In this document: in pieces, positions 33,001-45,730 of the stretch
Layout of the letters: every line of letters starts with the position of its first letter
Position numbering within the stretch: position 1 is the stretch's first letter
Assembly (NCBI GenBank): GCA_023935145.1
Contig: CM043702.1
Location: 54,514,501 to 54,578,500, forward strand
Origin: Bretschneidera sinensis
Lineage: Eukaryota > Streptophyta > Magnoliopsida > Brassicales > Akaniaceae
DNA length: 64,000 nt
Reading direction: 5' to 3'
The notes under the pieces: generated by a model
What the model was told of the DNA's origin: nothing
Databases searched by the model: none
Seen by the model: only the letters and a program-made list of their open reading frames with translations
Translations under genes and position numbers: made by a program

Positions 33001-34275
33001 ATATCAGGAGTGGCTTGTGCATCATGTTGGATCAATGCATAGACTTTGCTATCTCTGGGCTGTAACTGACCACTATGTCTTCTCTCAGCTACTGATCCTT
33101 TGCCTCTACCCTACCTATTCCCTGATCCACCACCTCTCTACACTTATTTTCTCCCAATACCTCTAACACCTATCTCAGCAAATTTCTCCACTGGACAATC
33201 TATGCTCATATATCCTCCTTCACCACATACAAAGTATATCTGGGTAGGACAATTCCGAGACAGATGCCCTATCTGATCATATCTATAGAAAACTTTTGTC
33301 TCTCGATTATACATCAGATTACCACTTTTCCTTGGTGGCATACTTACTCTTCTACCATAACTTTCAGTTCCTATAACATGTTTATCAAATCTAGGGGTCC
33401 CACCAATATTACTCTGAACTACAGAAGCAACAAAATCTGCTTGCCTTTGACTTTGTATTACAGTTCCTTGTGAAAAGGAACGCCCCCTCTGGGGTGGTCT
33501 CCCACCCTGCATACTCATACTACTACCACCTCTGGGTCCCTCAAATCTAAACCTCTTCAGCCAATCCCTCCTACCTCTAAATTACATTGCATCCTTCTCA
33601 ATTTAAAGTACCTCATGTAAGATAGTTTCGATCTAATACCAAAATATAGTCCATCTAGGAACCTATTACACTTCTTCTCTTTTATGTCTACCATTTTCGA
33701 TACAAACCTTGACAAGGCCACAAATCTGCTATTATACTAAGCCACAGTCAATATATTTTACCTCAAATAAATGAAATCTCTCTTCTGTTGGGATTTGAAA
33801 GTATATGAACAATATTTATAAAAGAAAAATACCTCCTTAAACCCACTCCAAGTTAAAGGTCTATCAACATATGCACTTACCTTAGGAAGACTATCCTCTT
33901 GCAATTCTAAAATTTCTCCTTCTAACTTAACGAAGCAAAGGTCTACCTGTTAGTCACTGGTAAAATACCAAATAATCTCTTTACATGTTTCACTCATAGC
34001 TCAAACTCAAAATGATTCATAAATCCTTTAAACAACAAAGCATTCAACTTAATATATCTAACAAAACAATATCCCTGCATCTCATGCATAAACTCACTTT
34101 TCCCCTTTTGAATATCAACCATTATTGGATTTACAACAACCTTAGGCACTGTTCTAGCCTGTTCATCAAGTTTATGCTATAGACTATCAACTCTATCATC
34201 TGTTACATTCAATTTCTCAAGAGTATGATCAAGAGCTTCTCTTAGCTCATCTCTTTCAATTCCAGATTCTTCCAC
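30013..34275 (-). pseudogene. Outer chromovirus gag-pol (major part)
   Basis: Minus-strand pieces: gag zinc knuckle (33144-33518, GHLSRNCPTQIYFVCGEGG; the first two cysteines of the knuckle are tyrosines), protease (32643-33035, LIDPGATHSFAS), RT start (32344-32556, DEFSRLPPSEEIKFSIDVIP), RT core (31910-32149, [15 protein letters not shown]), RNase H (31033-31392, [11 protein letters not shown]), integrase C-terminal part (30481-30672, then 30235-30462, FKKKGKLSPRFVGPYEVI). Stops and frameshifts separate all of them, and the integrase core is much reduced compared with the inner copy. The gag N-terminus continues at 43284-43541 across the inserted element. Confidence 0.88.
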
Positions 34276-36247
34276 TGTAACAACCCATCCCGGGTTGGCC
34301 ACCCCCAAGACGGTGTCATCACATTTTGAGAATGCCAGCACGATACATATATGCAACAGTAAAAATTTACCAACTCCAATTACTTACATCAAATCTTCAA
34401 CCCTTAACAGGGGAGATACATCATTTAGATCTCAGTTGAATAGTATATACAACATATTATGCATGAATATTTACAAATATTTTTTTTCAAGTGTGTCTAA
34501 AGATATGGACCACATGGCTTACAAAAAATGATTTAGTCTAAATCTTCGTTCACAACTCTATCTGTCATGTCCGTTACTTGAAATCATTGTACAATGAGGG
34601 ATGAGCTTCACAAGCTCAGTGAGTTACACTTACTAAAAGTATTCAATCATTTATATTTCATAAAATTTGATAATACATTCTACTATCACTACACACATCA
34701 TAAGCCCTATTCTCTATCAATCTCTTCTTCTTATATATATTTTTTCATCTTAAGACCCTCCATTATATCTCATATTTACCTTATTATGAGATTCACAACA
34801 TATAGTTTACCATTTATATAGTTTTATCATATCATACTTCCATATTTCTTTCTTATCATAAGTCTCTCTGTGAGACTCATTCATCTATAAATAAATTTAC
34901 AATAAAAATCAACACTTCAGCATTTCAGTAATGCAATCAATATTTAAAATAGATGCAATACACGAATTATTATTAGGGAACATCTTCCCACATATCGACA
35001 TGTTTTTATCTTAGACTGACTGCCTTCCCGGTTCTTTTATTTTATTTAGACCGGCCCCCTCCAGGTTCTTTTATTTCCAATATATACCAACTGTCACGAT
35101 TTTCATTTATTTCAGCATATACCAGCTGTCACGGTTTTTCATTTAGACCAGCCCCCTCCCGGTTCTTTTATTTCATGTTTATGCATACGAATAATGATAT
35201 GAAATATGCATATGAACCAATATATAAAAATAAACACAAATTCAAATATTTAAATTAGCTATCATAATTATTCTTAAATTATTATTAAAAAATATTTTCA
35301 CTAAATTCCTCTCATCACAGATCATATCAAATCATCAACCATAGCTAATAAAAAATTTCACTAAATTTTTTCTCTCATAATTCATAACAAATCATCAACC
35401 ATAGCTCATCAAAAATTTTATTTATCACCTTCATTATTAAATCGACTCACTATTCCAATAATATTACTTCTCATGTAATAAATTTCTACATATCAGTTAT
35501 GCTTATCATACCCATCATACAACTTTCATCTACCACCAAAGCATAAGTTAATAATTTATTCTAATATTATCACTATATATCTCATATTTATCTAGAATAC
35601 TTAAAGTAAATCTAACTCACCACGTAACACTTAAAGCTACCCGTGGAATCACCTCCTTGCCCTTCCTACTCCTCTCAGCAATTTCCCTCGGTTGCTGATC
35701 GTCAACACCTGACATAATATTCATATTAAATTCTAATTTATTCTTCAATTCTTCCAAAATTCACACCCTTTGAAAATTTTCACTTTGAATTCTAGGAATT
35801 TCATATATGCTAAAATTCAAAAATAAACTTTACATTATTACCTTCTATTTTTCTTAGAGCTTCCCGTGATTCTATATAAAATTCTCCCGTAAACACCTTC
35901 AAAATTTTACTCTTTCAACCTTTCTTTCAATCCCTAAGTGTTTAAAGAAATAGAGTAGTTTAGATTTGAGTTTGAAGAAAACTAAACAGGATTTGCTAAA
36001 ACTAATAAAACAATTCGATATTTAAAACAATTAAAACGACACTGTCACCGCTTCAAAGTTAATAGCTGCATATCATGTAGCAAAGTTGCAAAATGTTGCA
36101 ACACCTGGACTTCCAGGTGTTGCACGAAATTGTAGTTTTTTTAATTGTTTTGAAAAAAATAAATCTTTCGCATATATATTATTTTAACTCCACGTAATAT
36201 TTATCAAATTACTTCTTTACCATTTCTTTATGAATACGAGTATTACA
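34276..36247 (-). repeat. 3' LTR of the inner chromovirus (copy C)
   Basis: 1972 bases, TGTAACAACCCATCCCGGG...GAGTATTACA. Very similar to copy D. It carries ACCGG units (35015-35165), the GTCTC...GAGAC and GAGCTTCACAAGCTC hairpins, and a palindrome at 36097-36124 with 13-bp arms. Confidence 0.93.
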
Positions 36248-36370
36248 ATTCTACCCACCTTACAAAAATTTTGTCCCCGAAATTTCCTTACCTAATTCAT
36301 GAAAGAGTTAGGGGTATTCTTTCCTCATTCTTACTTCATACTCCCAAGTAATTTCTTCAACATCTTGGCT

Positions 36371-39300
36371 TCAGTATAATACTTGAATCAAAGGAATGAC
36401 TTTATTGCGCAAGACTTGTTCTTTCCTGTTTAGAATTCTGACTAGTACCTGCATAAAAGTCAAATCTTCCTGTAGTTCTATCATCTGATTCAAGATACTA
36501 TGGGATTCATCGTATAAGTACTTTCTCAAAAGTGAGACATGAAACACATTATGTAATTGCTTTAACTCTGGAGGTAAATCCAATCTATATACTACTGGTC
36601 GTACTCTCTCAATCACCTCATATGACCCCACAAATCTCGAGCTCAACTTTCCCTTCTTTTTAAACCTCAACACACCCTTCCACGAAGATATCTTCAAAAA
36701 TACCCAATCACCAACTTGAAACTCGAGAGGTCATCTTCTATTATCAGCATATCATTTCTGTCTGTTCTGTACTGCTCCAAGGTTCTCTCTAACTAGTTTG
36801 ATCATCTCAGTAGTTAGATATATCATTTCTGGGTCATATATCTTTCTCTCTCCAACTTCTTCCTAGTATACTAGAGTTTTACACCTCCTACCATATAGAG
36901 CTTCAAATGGTACCATCCCAATACTAGTTTGATATTGATTATTATATACAAACTCGATCAAAGGCAAATAAGCATCCCAGCTCACTGAGAAATTCAATAC
37001 ACTTGCCCTCAGCATATCTTCTAGTATTCTGATAATTCTCTCCATCTACTCATTAGTTTGTGGATGAAAAGCTGTACTAAACTATAATTGCGTACCCATA
37101 GCTTCTTGAAAACCTCTCTAAAATCTAGAGATAAATCTAGAATCTCTATCTGATACAATACTCAAGGGTACTCCATGTAATCTTACAATCTCCGCTACAT
37201 ACAATTCAGTCAACTTTTCAGGACTCCAAGTAGTTTTAATAAGAAGCAAATGTGAAGACTTAGAAAGTCTATCTACTATAACCCACACAGCATCATGACC
37301 CCTCTGGGTACGGGGAAAACTAGAGACAAAATCCATATTCACATTTTCCCATGGCCACTCAGGCACTGGAAGAGGTTGTAATAAACCTGCTAGATGTCTA
37401 TTCTTAGACTTCACTTGTTGACAAGTCAGACATCTAGAAATATGTTCCGCTACATCCTTCTTCATCCTTGACCACCAATAATTTTGTCTCAATCCCCTAT
37501 ACATCTTATTATTTCATGGATGCATAGAATATACAGAATCATGAGCCTCCCTTAGTATCTCATTTCTCATCTCCACATCATTGGGAACACAAACTTGATG
37601 CCCCAATATAACCATGCCATCTCCTCTAATTCTAAACTCAGTTGGCTTCCCACTCAACACTTCTCGTCGGATCTTCTCTATCTCCTCATCTCTACCCTGC
37701 ATTTGTAATAAACAATCAATAATAGAAGATTGTACCACCATATTTGCCATCAATACTCCTCTATCATTGACACTCAACTGCATCCTCATTCTTCTTAATT
37801 TTATCATCAAGCTAATATTATGACTCTCAATAGCAGCTAATCTCCCTGTAGCCTTTCTACTCAATGCATCAGCTACTACATTAGCCTTTCCTGGATGATA
37901 ATAAATGGTGGAGTCATAATCACTAATCAATTCCATCCACTTCCTCTGCCTCAAATTCAACTCCTTCTGGGTCGGTAAATGCGTCAAGCTTTTATGATCA
38001 GTAAAAATTTCACAATTGGCTCTATATAGGTGATGTCTCCAAATCTTCAAAGCAAAAACTATGGCAGCCAATTCTAAATCATGGGTTGAGTAATTCCTCT
38101 CATAGTTCTTCAATTGCCTAGATGCATAAGCTATAACTCTCCCATATTGTATCAACACACATCCCAACCCTGATGTGACGCACCACTATAAACCACAAAT
38201 CCTTCATGACCAAAAGAAAGCACTAATACTGGAGTAGTGGTCAATTTTTCTTTCAACAGCTGGAAACTCTTCTCACATTCCTCTGACCACCTAAACTTCA
38301 CGTCATTCCTAGTCAATCTTGTCAATGGTCCAGCAATCATAGAAAATTTTGGATGAATCTCTTATAATAACCAGCCAACCCCAGAAAGCTTCTTACTTCA
38401 GTTACACTAGTGGGTCTTTCCCAATTCAACACAGCTTCTACCTTCTGTGGGTCAACTGCTATTCCCTCTCTCGACACAACATGCCCCAAAAAAGATATTT
38501 TAATCAACCAAAACTCACACTTAGAGAACTTTGTATATAATTTCTTTCTCCTCAAAATTTTCAACACTATCTCTAAATGTTGCATATACTCCTCTTCATT
38601 CTTGGAATATACCAGAATGTCATCAATAAACACAATCACAAATCTATCCAAGAATGATTTAAACACCCGATTCATTATATCTATAAATGCTGTAGGAGTA
38701 TTAGTTAACCCAAATGGCATGACCAGGAACTCATGGTAGCCATAACGTGTCTTAAAAGCAGTCTTAGGCACGTCCTCCTCTTTTATTTTTAATTGAAGAT
38801 AACCTTATCTCAGGTCTATCTTAGAAAACACCCTAGCTCCATGTAACTGCTCGAATAAATCATCTATCCTAGAGAAATGATATCTATTCTTGATGATGAT
38901 CTTATTTAACTATCTATAATCCATACACAATCTTATTGTCCCATCTTTCTTCTTGACAACCAATACAGGGCCTCCCCAAGGTGACATACTAGGTCGAATA
39001 AACTATTTGTCTAGCAACTCCTGAAGCTAAACTTTCAACTCTCTCAATTCAGCTGGTACCATTCTATAAGGTGCTTAGATATGGGTGTTGACCTTGGAAT
39101 CACCTCAATAGAGAACTTAATCTCCCTATTAGGAGGCAAACCAGTCAACTCTTCAGGGAATACATCAGAAAAATCTTTTACTACCAAAATTTCTTCTAAC
39201 TTCCTAGTCTCCTTGCTAGAATCCATCACATATGCCAGATACCTCTCACAACCATTCTTCAACCATTTACTAGCAGTTAAAGCATAAATAAGACAGTTAG

Positions 39301-41018
39301 CAAGTATCCTACGTTCTACTTGAAAATTAAACTCTTCTTGTCCAGGTATTTTGAACACCACATTCTTCCTAAAACAATCTACCCAAGCATGATATGCAGA
39401 TAACCAATTCATCCTTATAATTAAACCAAAATTTGTCATACTCAAAGATAATAAATCAACTTCAAATTCTCTATCAGCCATAAAAATCACACAGTTTCAA
39501 TAAATTGTCATGATAATAACCCTATCGCCAGTAGGAACCTCAACAACAATCGCATGCATCAAAGGACTAGCATTAGCATCAAGAGATCTCATATAAATAC
39601 TAGATGTAAAAGAATGGGTTGCACCAAGATCAATCAATAATCTAGCAAGCCTACCAAGGAGAGATATCATACCCATAACAACCTCAGGAGTGGCTTGTGC
39701 ATCCTGTTGGGTCAATGCATAGACTTTGCTATCTCTGGACTGTAATTGGCTACCATGTCCTCTCTCAGCTACTGATCCTCGACCTCTGCTCTGCACACTC
39801 CTTGATCCATCACCTCTCTCCATCGATCTTCTCCCAACACTTCCAATGCCTACATCAGTAGATTTCCCCACTAGACGATCTACAACAACATGTTCTCCCT
39901 CACCACATACAAACCATATCTGCATAGGAAAATTCTGAGACAGATGCCCCGTCTGATTACATTTGAAGCAAACCCTTAGCTCTCGATCATATATTAGATT
40001 ACCACCTTCCCTTGATAGCATACTTACTCCTCTACTATAACTCCCACTTCCCGTAGCCTGTCTCCCACACCTAGGAGTCCCACCGGTATTACTTTGAACG
40101 ACAGAAGCAACAAATATTTTTGCCTCTGACTCTACACTATAGTTCCTTGTGATAAGGAAAGCCTCTTCTGGGGTGGTCTCCCACCCTGCACACTCATACT
40201 GCCACCACCTCTAGGTCTCTCAAATCTAGACTTCTTCAGCCAATCTCTCCTACCTCTAAACTCTATCAAATACTTCTCGATCTGTAATGCTTTATCCACC
40301 AGTATAACATAATTCTCTATGCCCATAGAAGAGAGTTTAGATCGAATTTCGTAGTGTAACCCGTCTGAAAATCATTTACATTTCCTCTCCTTCGTATTCA
40401 CTAACTCAGGTAAAAACCTTGACAGAGCTGTAAACCTACTATCATACTTTGCCACCGATAAGGTATTTTGCCTTAAGTGAATAAAATCTCTTTCTTGCTG
40501 GGTTCGAAATGTATCTGGAAAGTATTTTGCAAAGTACTCCTCCTTAAACTTACTCCAAGTTAAAGGTTGTTCCACCTGTGTACTCACCCAAGGCAGAATA
40601 TCTTCCCATCATTGTGAAGCCTCACCTTCCAACATGAATGAAGTAAAAGCAACCTTCTGTCTATCTGTCACTGGTAAGACTTCAAAATATTTCTCAACAT
40701 GTCTAATCCACTGCTCAGCTTCCATAGGATTTACAGATCCTCTAAAAGACTGGGGTTTAAACTTAAGAAATCTCACAAAACAGTCCCCCTGCATCTCATG
40801 TGCAAATACACCTTCTCTCCAATGAACTTTTTGTCTCACAACATCAGGTTCTTTCCTACCTCTCTCCTCTGCAAATTATCGGCCCTTTCTTCAGCTGCAT
40901 TCATCCTTTCTAGGGCATGCTCAAGAACTTCTCTCAATTCATCCCTCCTAACCTCAGATTCTTCCCTAACTCTACTAGTACCTACCGCACTATCAATATG
41001 TTCCATCGCAGGAACCAC
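36371..41018 (-). pseudogene. Inner chromovirus gag-pol with chromodomain-region integrase
   Basis: From the minus-strand start near 41018 (gag helix EVLEHALERMNAAEERA): gag (40836-41018, 40609-40839, 40372-40587, 40132-40326), zinc knuckle (39497-40021, CFKCNQTGHLSQNF, final cysteine lost), protease (39497-39700, LIDLGATHSFTS), pre-RT (39044-39490), RT (38337-38771, [24 protein letters not shown]), RNase H (37514-38340, [28 protein letters not shown]), integrase (37118-37504, [28 protein letters not shown]; 36863-37045) and its C-terminal module with the segment where chromoviruses bear a chromodomain (36371-36697). Few stops and frameshifts separate the pieces, so it decayed less than the outer copy. 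Confidence 0.9.
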
Positions 41019-41209
41019 AGACTAAACTTCCCCCTCTACTTCAGTTCTTCTAAAGATTAGGGTTCTACCACGTCCCCTCTGATTCAGAACTCTACCAGTA
41101 GCTCTAGCACGTTCACGTGTCATCCTCAGACTCTGCATTAAAATATAGTTTATTTAGATCTTCCACTTCTTTAAGTTCTTATACAGTCTATAGAATCATA
41201 AAACCTAAT

Positions 41210-41221
41210 GCTATGATACTA
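41210..41221 (-). promoter_or_regulatory. Primer-binding site of the inner chromovirus
   Basis: Minus-strand TAGTATCATAGC lies next to the 5' LTR and differs by two bases from TGGTATCAGAGC, the site complementary to initiator methionine tRNA. Confidence 0.75.
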
Positions 41222-41224
41222 AAA

Positions 41225-43283
41225 TTTTAACAACCCATCTCGGGTTGGCCACCCTCGAGACGGTGTCATCACATTTTGAGAATCTCAACACGACACATAT
41301 ATGCAACTGTAAAAATTTACCAACTGCAATTATTTACACCAAATCCTCAACCCTTAACAAGGGAGATACATCATTTAGGTCTCAATTGAATAGTATGTAC
41401 AACATATTATGCATGAATATTTACAAATATTTTTTTTTCAAGTGTTTCTGAGGATATAGACCACGTGGCTTACAGAAAATGATTTAGTCTGAATCTTCGT
41501 TCACAACTCTATCTGTCATGTCCGCCACCTGATATCATTTTACAATGAGGGATGAGCTTCACAAGCTTAGTGAATTAAACTTACTAAAAGTATTCAATCA
41601 TTTATATTTCATAAAATTTGATAATAGTATTATCACTACACACATCATAAGCCCCATTCTCTATCAATCTCTTCTTCTTAAATATATTTATTCATCTTAA
41701 GACCCTAAATTATATCTCATATTTACCTTGTTACCATTTAGATAGTTTTATCATATCATACTTCCATATTTCTTTCTCACCATAACTGTCTCACGATGAG
41801 ACTCATTCATCTATAATAAATTTACAATAAAAATCAACACTTCAGCATTTCAATAATGCAATCAATATTTAAAACAGATGCAATGCACGAATTATTATTA
41901 GGGAACATCTTCCCATATGGTGACATGTTTTTATCTTAGACCAGCTATCTTCCCGGTTCTTTTAATTTATATAGATCGGCCCCCTCCTGGTTCTTTTATT
42001 TTCAGTATATACCGGCTGTCATGGTTTTCATTTATTTCCATCATATACCAGCTGTCACAGTTTTTCATTTAGACTGGCCCCCTCCCGGTTCTTTTATTTC
42101 ATGTATAAGCATACGAATAATGATATGAAATATGCATATGAACCAATATATAAAAAGAAACACAAATTCAAATATCTAAATTAGCTATCCTGATTATTCT
42201 CAAATTATTATTAAAAAATATTTTCACTAAATTTCACTCATCATAGATCATATCAAATCATCAACCATAGCTCAGAAAAAAATTTACTAAATTTTCTCTC
42301 TCATAATTCATAACAAATCATCAACCACAGCTTTTCAAAAATTTCATTTATCACCTTCATTATTAAATCGACTTGCTATTCCAATAATACTACTTCTCAT
42401 GTAATAAATTTCTACATATCAATTATACCTATCATACCCATCATACAACTTTGATCTACCACCAAAGCATAAGTTAATAATTTATTATAATATTATCAGT
42501 ATATATCTCATATTTATTTAGATTACTTAAAGTAAATCTAACTCACCACGTAGTACTTAAAGCTATCCGTGGATCACCTCTTTGCTCATCCTGTTCCTCT
42601 CAGTAATTTCCCCCGGTTGCTGATCGTTAACACCTGACATAATATTCATATTAAATTCTAATTTATTCTTCAATTATTCCAAAATTCACACCCTTTGAAA
42701 ATTTCTAATTTGAATTCTATGAATTTCATATATACTAAAATTCAAAAATAAACTTCACGTTATTACCTTATGTTTTTCTTAGAGCTTCCCATGATTCTCT
42801 ATAAAATTTACCCGTAAACACCTTCAAAATTTTACACCTTCAAAATTTCTTTCGGTCCCCAAGTTTTTAAAGAAGTAGAGTAGTTTAAATTTGATTTTGA
42901 AGAAAACCAAACAGGATTTGCTAAAACTAATAAAACAATTCGATATTTAAAACAATTAAAGCGGCACTGTCATCGCTTCAAAGTTAACAGCTGCATATCA
43001 TGCAGAAAAGTTGCAAAATGTTCTAGCACCTGGACTTCAAGGTGTTGCACGAAATTGTGGTTTTTTTTTTTTAAAAAAGAAACTTTTTTTCTTTTTCTTT
43101 TCCTTTATCTGGATGTTTCGTTTTCTTTTTCTTTTTTTTATTTGCACCACCACGCGTCTGCGATTTTTTTTGAATTGTTTTGTAAAAATTAAATCTTTCG
43201 CATATATATATATATTATTTTAACTTTAGGTCATATTTATCAAATTACTTCTTTACTCTTCCTTTACGAATACGGGTATTACA
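41225..43283 (-). repeat. 5' LTR of the inner chromovirus (copy D)
   Basis: 2059 bases ending GGGTATTACA. The outer base pair of its start is mutated (TTTAACAACCC instead of TGTAACAACCC), fixing the boundary by comparison with copy C. The palindrome seen in copies A, B and C is decayed here (43024-43048). Confidence 0.9.
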
Positions 43284-43288
43284 CCTAC

Positions 43289-43541
43289 ACCCTTACTAGT
43301 ATCAATTATACTATCAACATGCTCCCTTATAGGAATCATAGACTCAGACTCAGACTCATCATCCATCTCAACCTCAGATCGTCTAAAAATTTGGGGGCTT
43401 ACCATGCCTTCTCAAGTCAAAACTTACCTCTAGCTCTAGCACGTCCACGTGTCATCTTCAGACTCTGCATTAAACCGTAGTTTATTTGATTCTTTCACTT
43501 CTTAAAATTTTTATGCAGCCTACAGAATCATAAAACCTAAT
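43289..43541 (-). pseudogene. Outer chromovirus gag N-terminus, cut off by the inner insertion
   Basis: About 250 bases on the minus strand between the outer 5' LTR with its primer-binding site and the inner insertion. The sequence parallels 40985-41205 of the inner element, including the CGTGTCATCTTCAGACTCTG word that both share near the gag start. Confidence 0.75.
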
Positions 43542-43553
43542 GCTCTGTTACCA
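43542..43553 (-). promoter_or_regulatory. Primer-binding site of the outer chromovirus
   Basis: Minus-strand TGGTAACAGAGC, one mismatch to the initiator methionine tRNA site TGGTATCAGAGC, four bases from the 5' LTR end. Confidence 0.82.
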
Positions 43554-43557
43554 AAAT

Positions 43558-43664
43558 TGTAACAACTCATTCGGGGTTGGCCACCATCGAGACGGTGTCA
43601 TCACGTTTTGAAATCCTAGCATGACACATATATGCAACAATATAAAAATATACATCAACTGAAC

Positions 43665-43742
<78 letters not shown>

Positions 43743-45725
43743 ATACATCAATCCTCAACCCTCAACAGGAGAGTTATATTATTAAAATTTCAACTGAAAT
43801 AATATATACAACATATGATGCATGAATATTTACAAATATTTTTTTTCCATCAGTCTGAGGATGTGTATCACGTAGCTTACAGATAATGACTCAATCTGAA
43901 TCTTAACTCACCAATCTATCTGTCATGCCTGCTACCTGAAATTATTTGACAATGAGGAGTGAGTTTTACAAGCTCAGTAAATTAAATTTACTAGAAGTAC
44001 TCGATTATATACTTCTAATCACATCTTATAATTCAATTTTTTCTAATTTACCAATATAAATCATCTATTTTTTCACATATAATCATTCACTCTTTCAAAT
44101 AATCTTCCCATAATCATTCATCTACTATCTCATGTAAATTAATAATAACATCCTATTATAATTTCAACTATTTATCAATCTCATCTTAAGTTAATCATCA
44201 AACATATCAATTTTTCTTCTCATATATTTAATCATCTTGACATTTTCAATTTAATGTCATTATTTACCTCGTTATGAGGTTCACAACATATAACCAATCA
44301 ATCAAATAAATTTTTATCATATCATATTGTCATATTTCTTTCTCATCATATTTGTCTCTGTGAGACTCATTTGTCTATCAATAAATTCACAATCAAGAAT
44401 GATACTTTAGCATCTCAAGCACTAATAATCAATATTTTAAACAAATGCAATGCATGAATTAAATTATTAGATCACTTCATATTATCATTTGGGAACGTCT
44501 TCCCATATGTCGACATGTTTAAGCTTAGATTGGCTGCCTTCCCGGTTCTTTATTTTCAGTTAGATCGACTGCCTTCCCAATTCTTTATTTTCAGCTAGAT
44601 CGGTTGCCTTCCCGGTTCTTTTATTTTCATTTAGACGAGCTACCTTCTTGGTTATTTTATTTTCATTTAGATTGATTGTCTTCCCGGTTCTTTTTTTTCA
44701 TTTAGACCGGTTGCCTTCTTGGTTCTTTTTATTTCATGCATATGAACAATAATATGAAAACAAACAGGCCAGCTACCTTCCTGGTCTTTTATTTTATGCA
44801 TATAAGCAATAATATGAAAACAAGTATACATTCAAGCATTCAATTTAGCTATCTAGCTCTTTCTCAAAATTATTATTTTTATTATATTCATTAAATTATT
44901 TCCTCATATATTATATCAAATTATCAATCATAGCTTGTCAAGAATTTTATTTTTCCTTTCATTATATATTTCATCAACTCATTATTTCATTAATATTACT
45001 TCTCATATAATAAATTTTGAACATATCGATTATTCATATAATATCAATCAACCAACTTTCATATATCATCCAATAATTGTAGTTCAATACTTAATTCAAA
45101 TATCATAACTTTATATTTCATATTTATCTCGATTACTAAAAGTATATCTAACTCACCACATAGCACTTTAAAGCTACCTATGGATCACTTCCTTATCTTT
45201 CCTGCTCTTTTTAGCAATTTCACCTTATTGCTGGTTGTCAACACCTTTTGTTTTTCTTAAAACTTCCCTTGAATCTCTTTAAAATTATCCCGTAAATTTC
45301 TTCAAAATTTCATTCTTTCAACATTTCTTTAAGTTCCCAGGTATTTAAAGAAAGAGAGTAATTTGAATTGAAGAAAGAAGGAAACTAAACAAGATTTGGT
45401 AAGAAGTATAATGAAACAAAAAAAAAAACAAAAACTATATTTAATCTTAGCCACCATTTTAGTATAGTTGGTGTCAACACATGCATTACTTTGCATGTTT
45501 TATTGAGTTGTTGTCCCATGTTTTTTTTTTCTTTTTTTTTTCTTCTTTTCTCCCCAAATGTCTATGCCATTTTTTTTGTTCTTCTTTTGTCCCCAAACAT
45601 CCGGGTCTTTTTTTTCAAAAGAATTATTTTATTCAATAATAAATCTTTCATATATATTATTTTAATTCCATGTAGTATCTATCAAATTACTTTTTTACCC
45701 TTACTTTAAAAAGACGGGTATTACA
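43558..45725 (-). repeat. 5' LTR of the outer chromovirus (copy E)
   Basis: 2168 bases, TGTAACAACTC...GGGTATTACA, pair of copy B. An expanded AT run at 43666-43740 accounts for most of the length difference of 84 bases. The left arm of the hairpin present in copy B is missing here (around 45505). Confidence 0.93.
43666..43740. repeat. (AT)n microsatellite, about 75 bp
   Basis: An uninterrupted alternating TA run inside LTR copy E. The partner LTR B has only a few TA units at the same place, so the expansion happened after insertion. Confidence 0.95.
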
Positions 45726-45730
45726 GTTAT

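Larger units (their letters stand above)
34271..43288 (-). mobile_element. Inner chromovirus (34276-43283) nested in the outer gag
   Basis: LTRs at 34276-36247 (3') and 41225-43283 (5') enclose a minus-strand gag-pol with all domains in order. Flanking bases TCCAC (34271-34275) and CCTAC (43284-43288) agree at three of five positions, a decayed target duplication. The gag sequence left of 34271 (CAGATTCTTCC) continues right of 43288 (CTTACTAGTATCAA) in line with the uninterrupted gag of this same inner element at about 40960-40990, which proves the insertion point. Length is about 9.0 kb. Confidence 0.92.
27924..45730 (-). mobile_element. Outer chromovirus (27929-45725) with 5-bp target duplication GTTAT
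   Basis: LTRs at 27929-30012 (3') and 43558-45725 (5') start TGTAA and end TTACA on the plus strand and are flanked by a perfect GTTAT duplication (27924-27928 and 45726-45730). Internal sequence on the minus strand encodes gag, protease, RT, RNase H and integrase of the Ty3/gypsy chromovirus type (Tekay/Del-like). A second element of the same family (34276-43283) is inserted near the start of gag. Without the insert the element would be about 8.8 kb. Confidence 0.93.
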
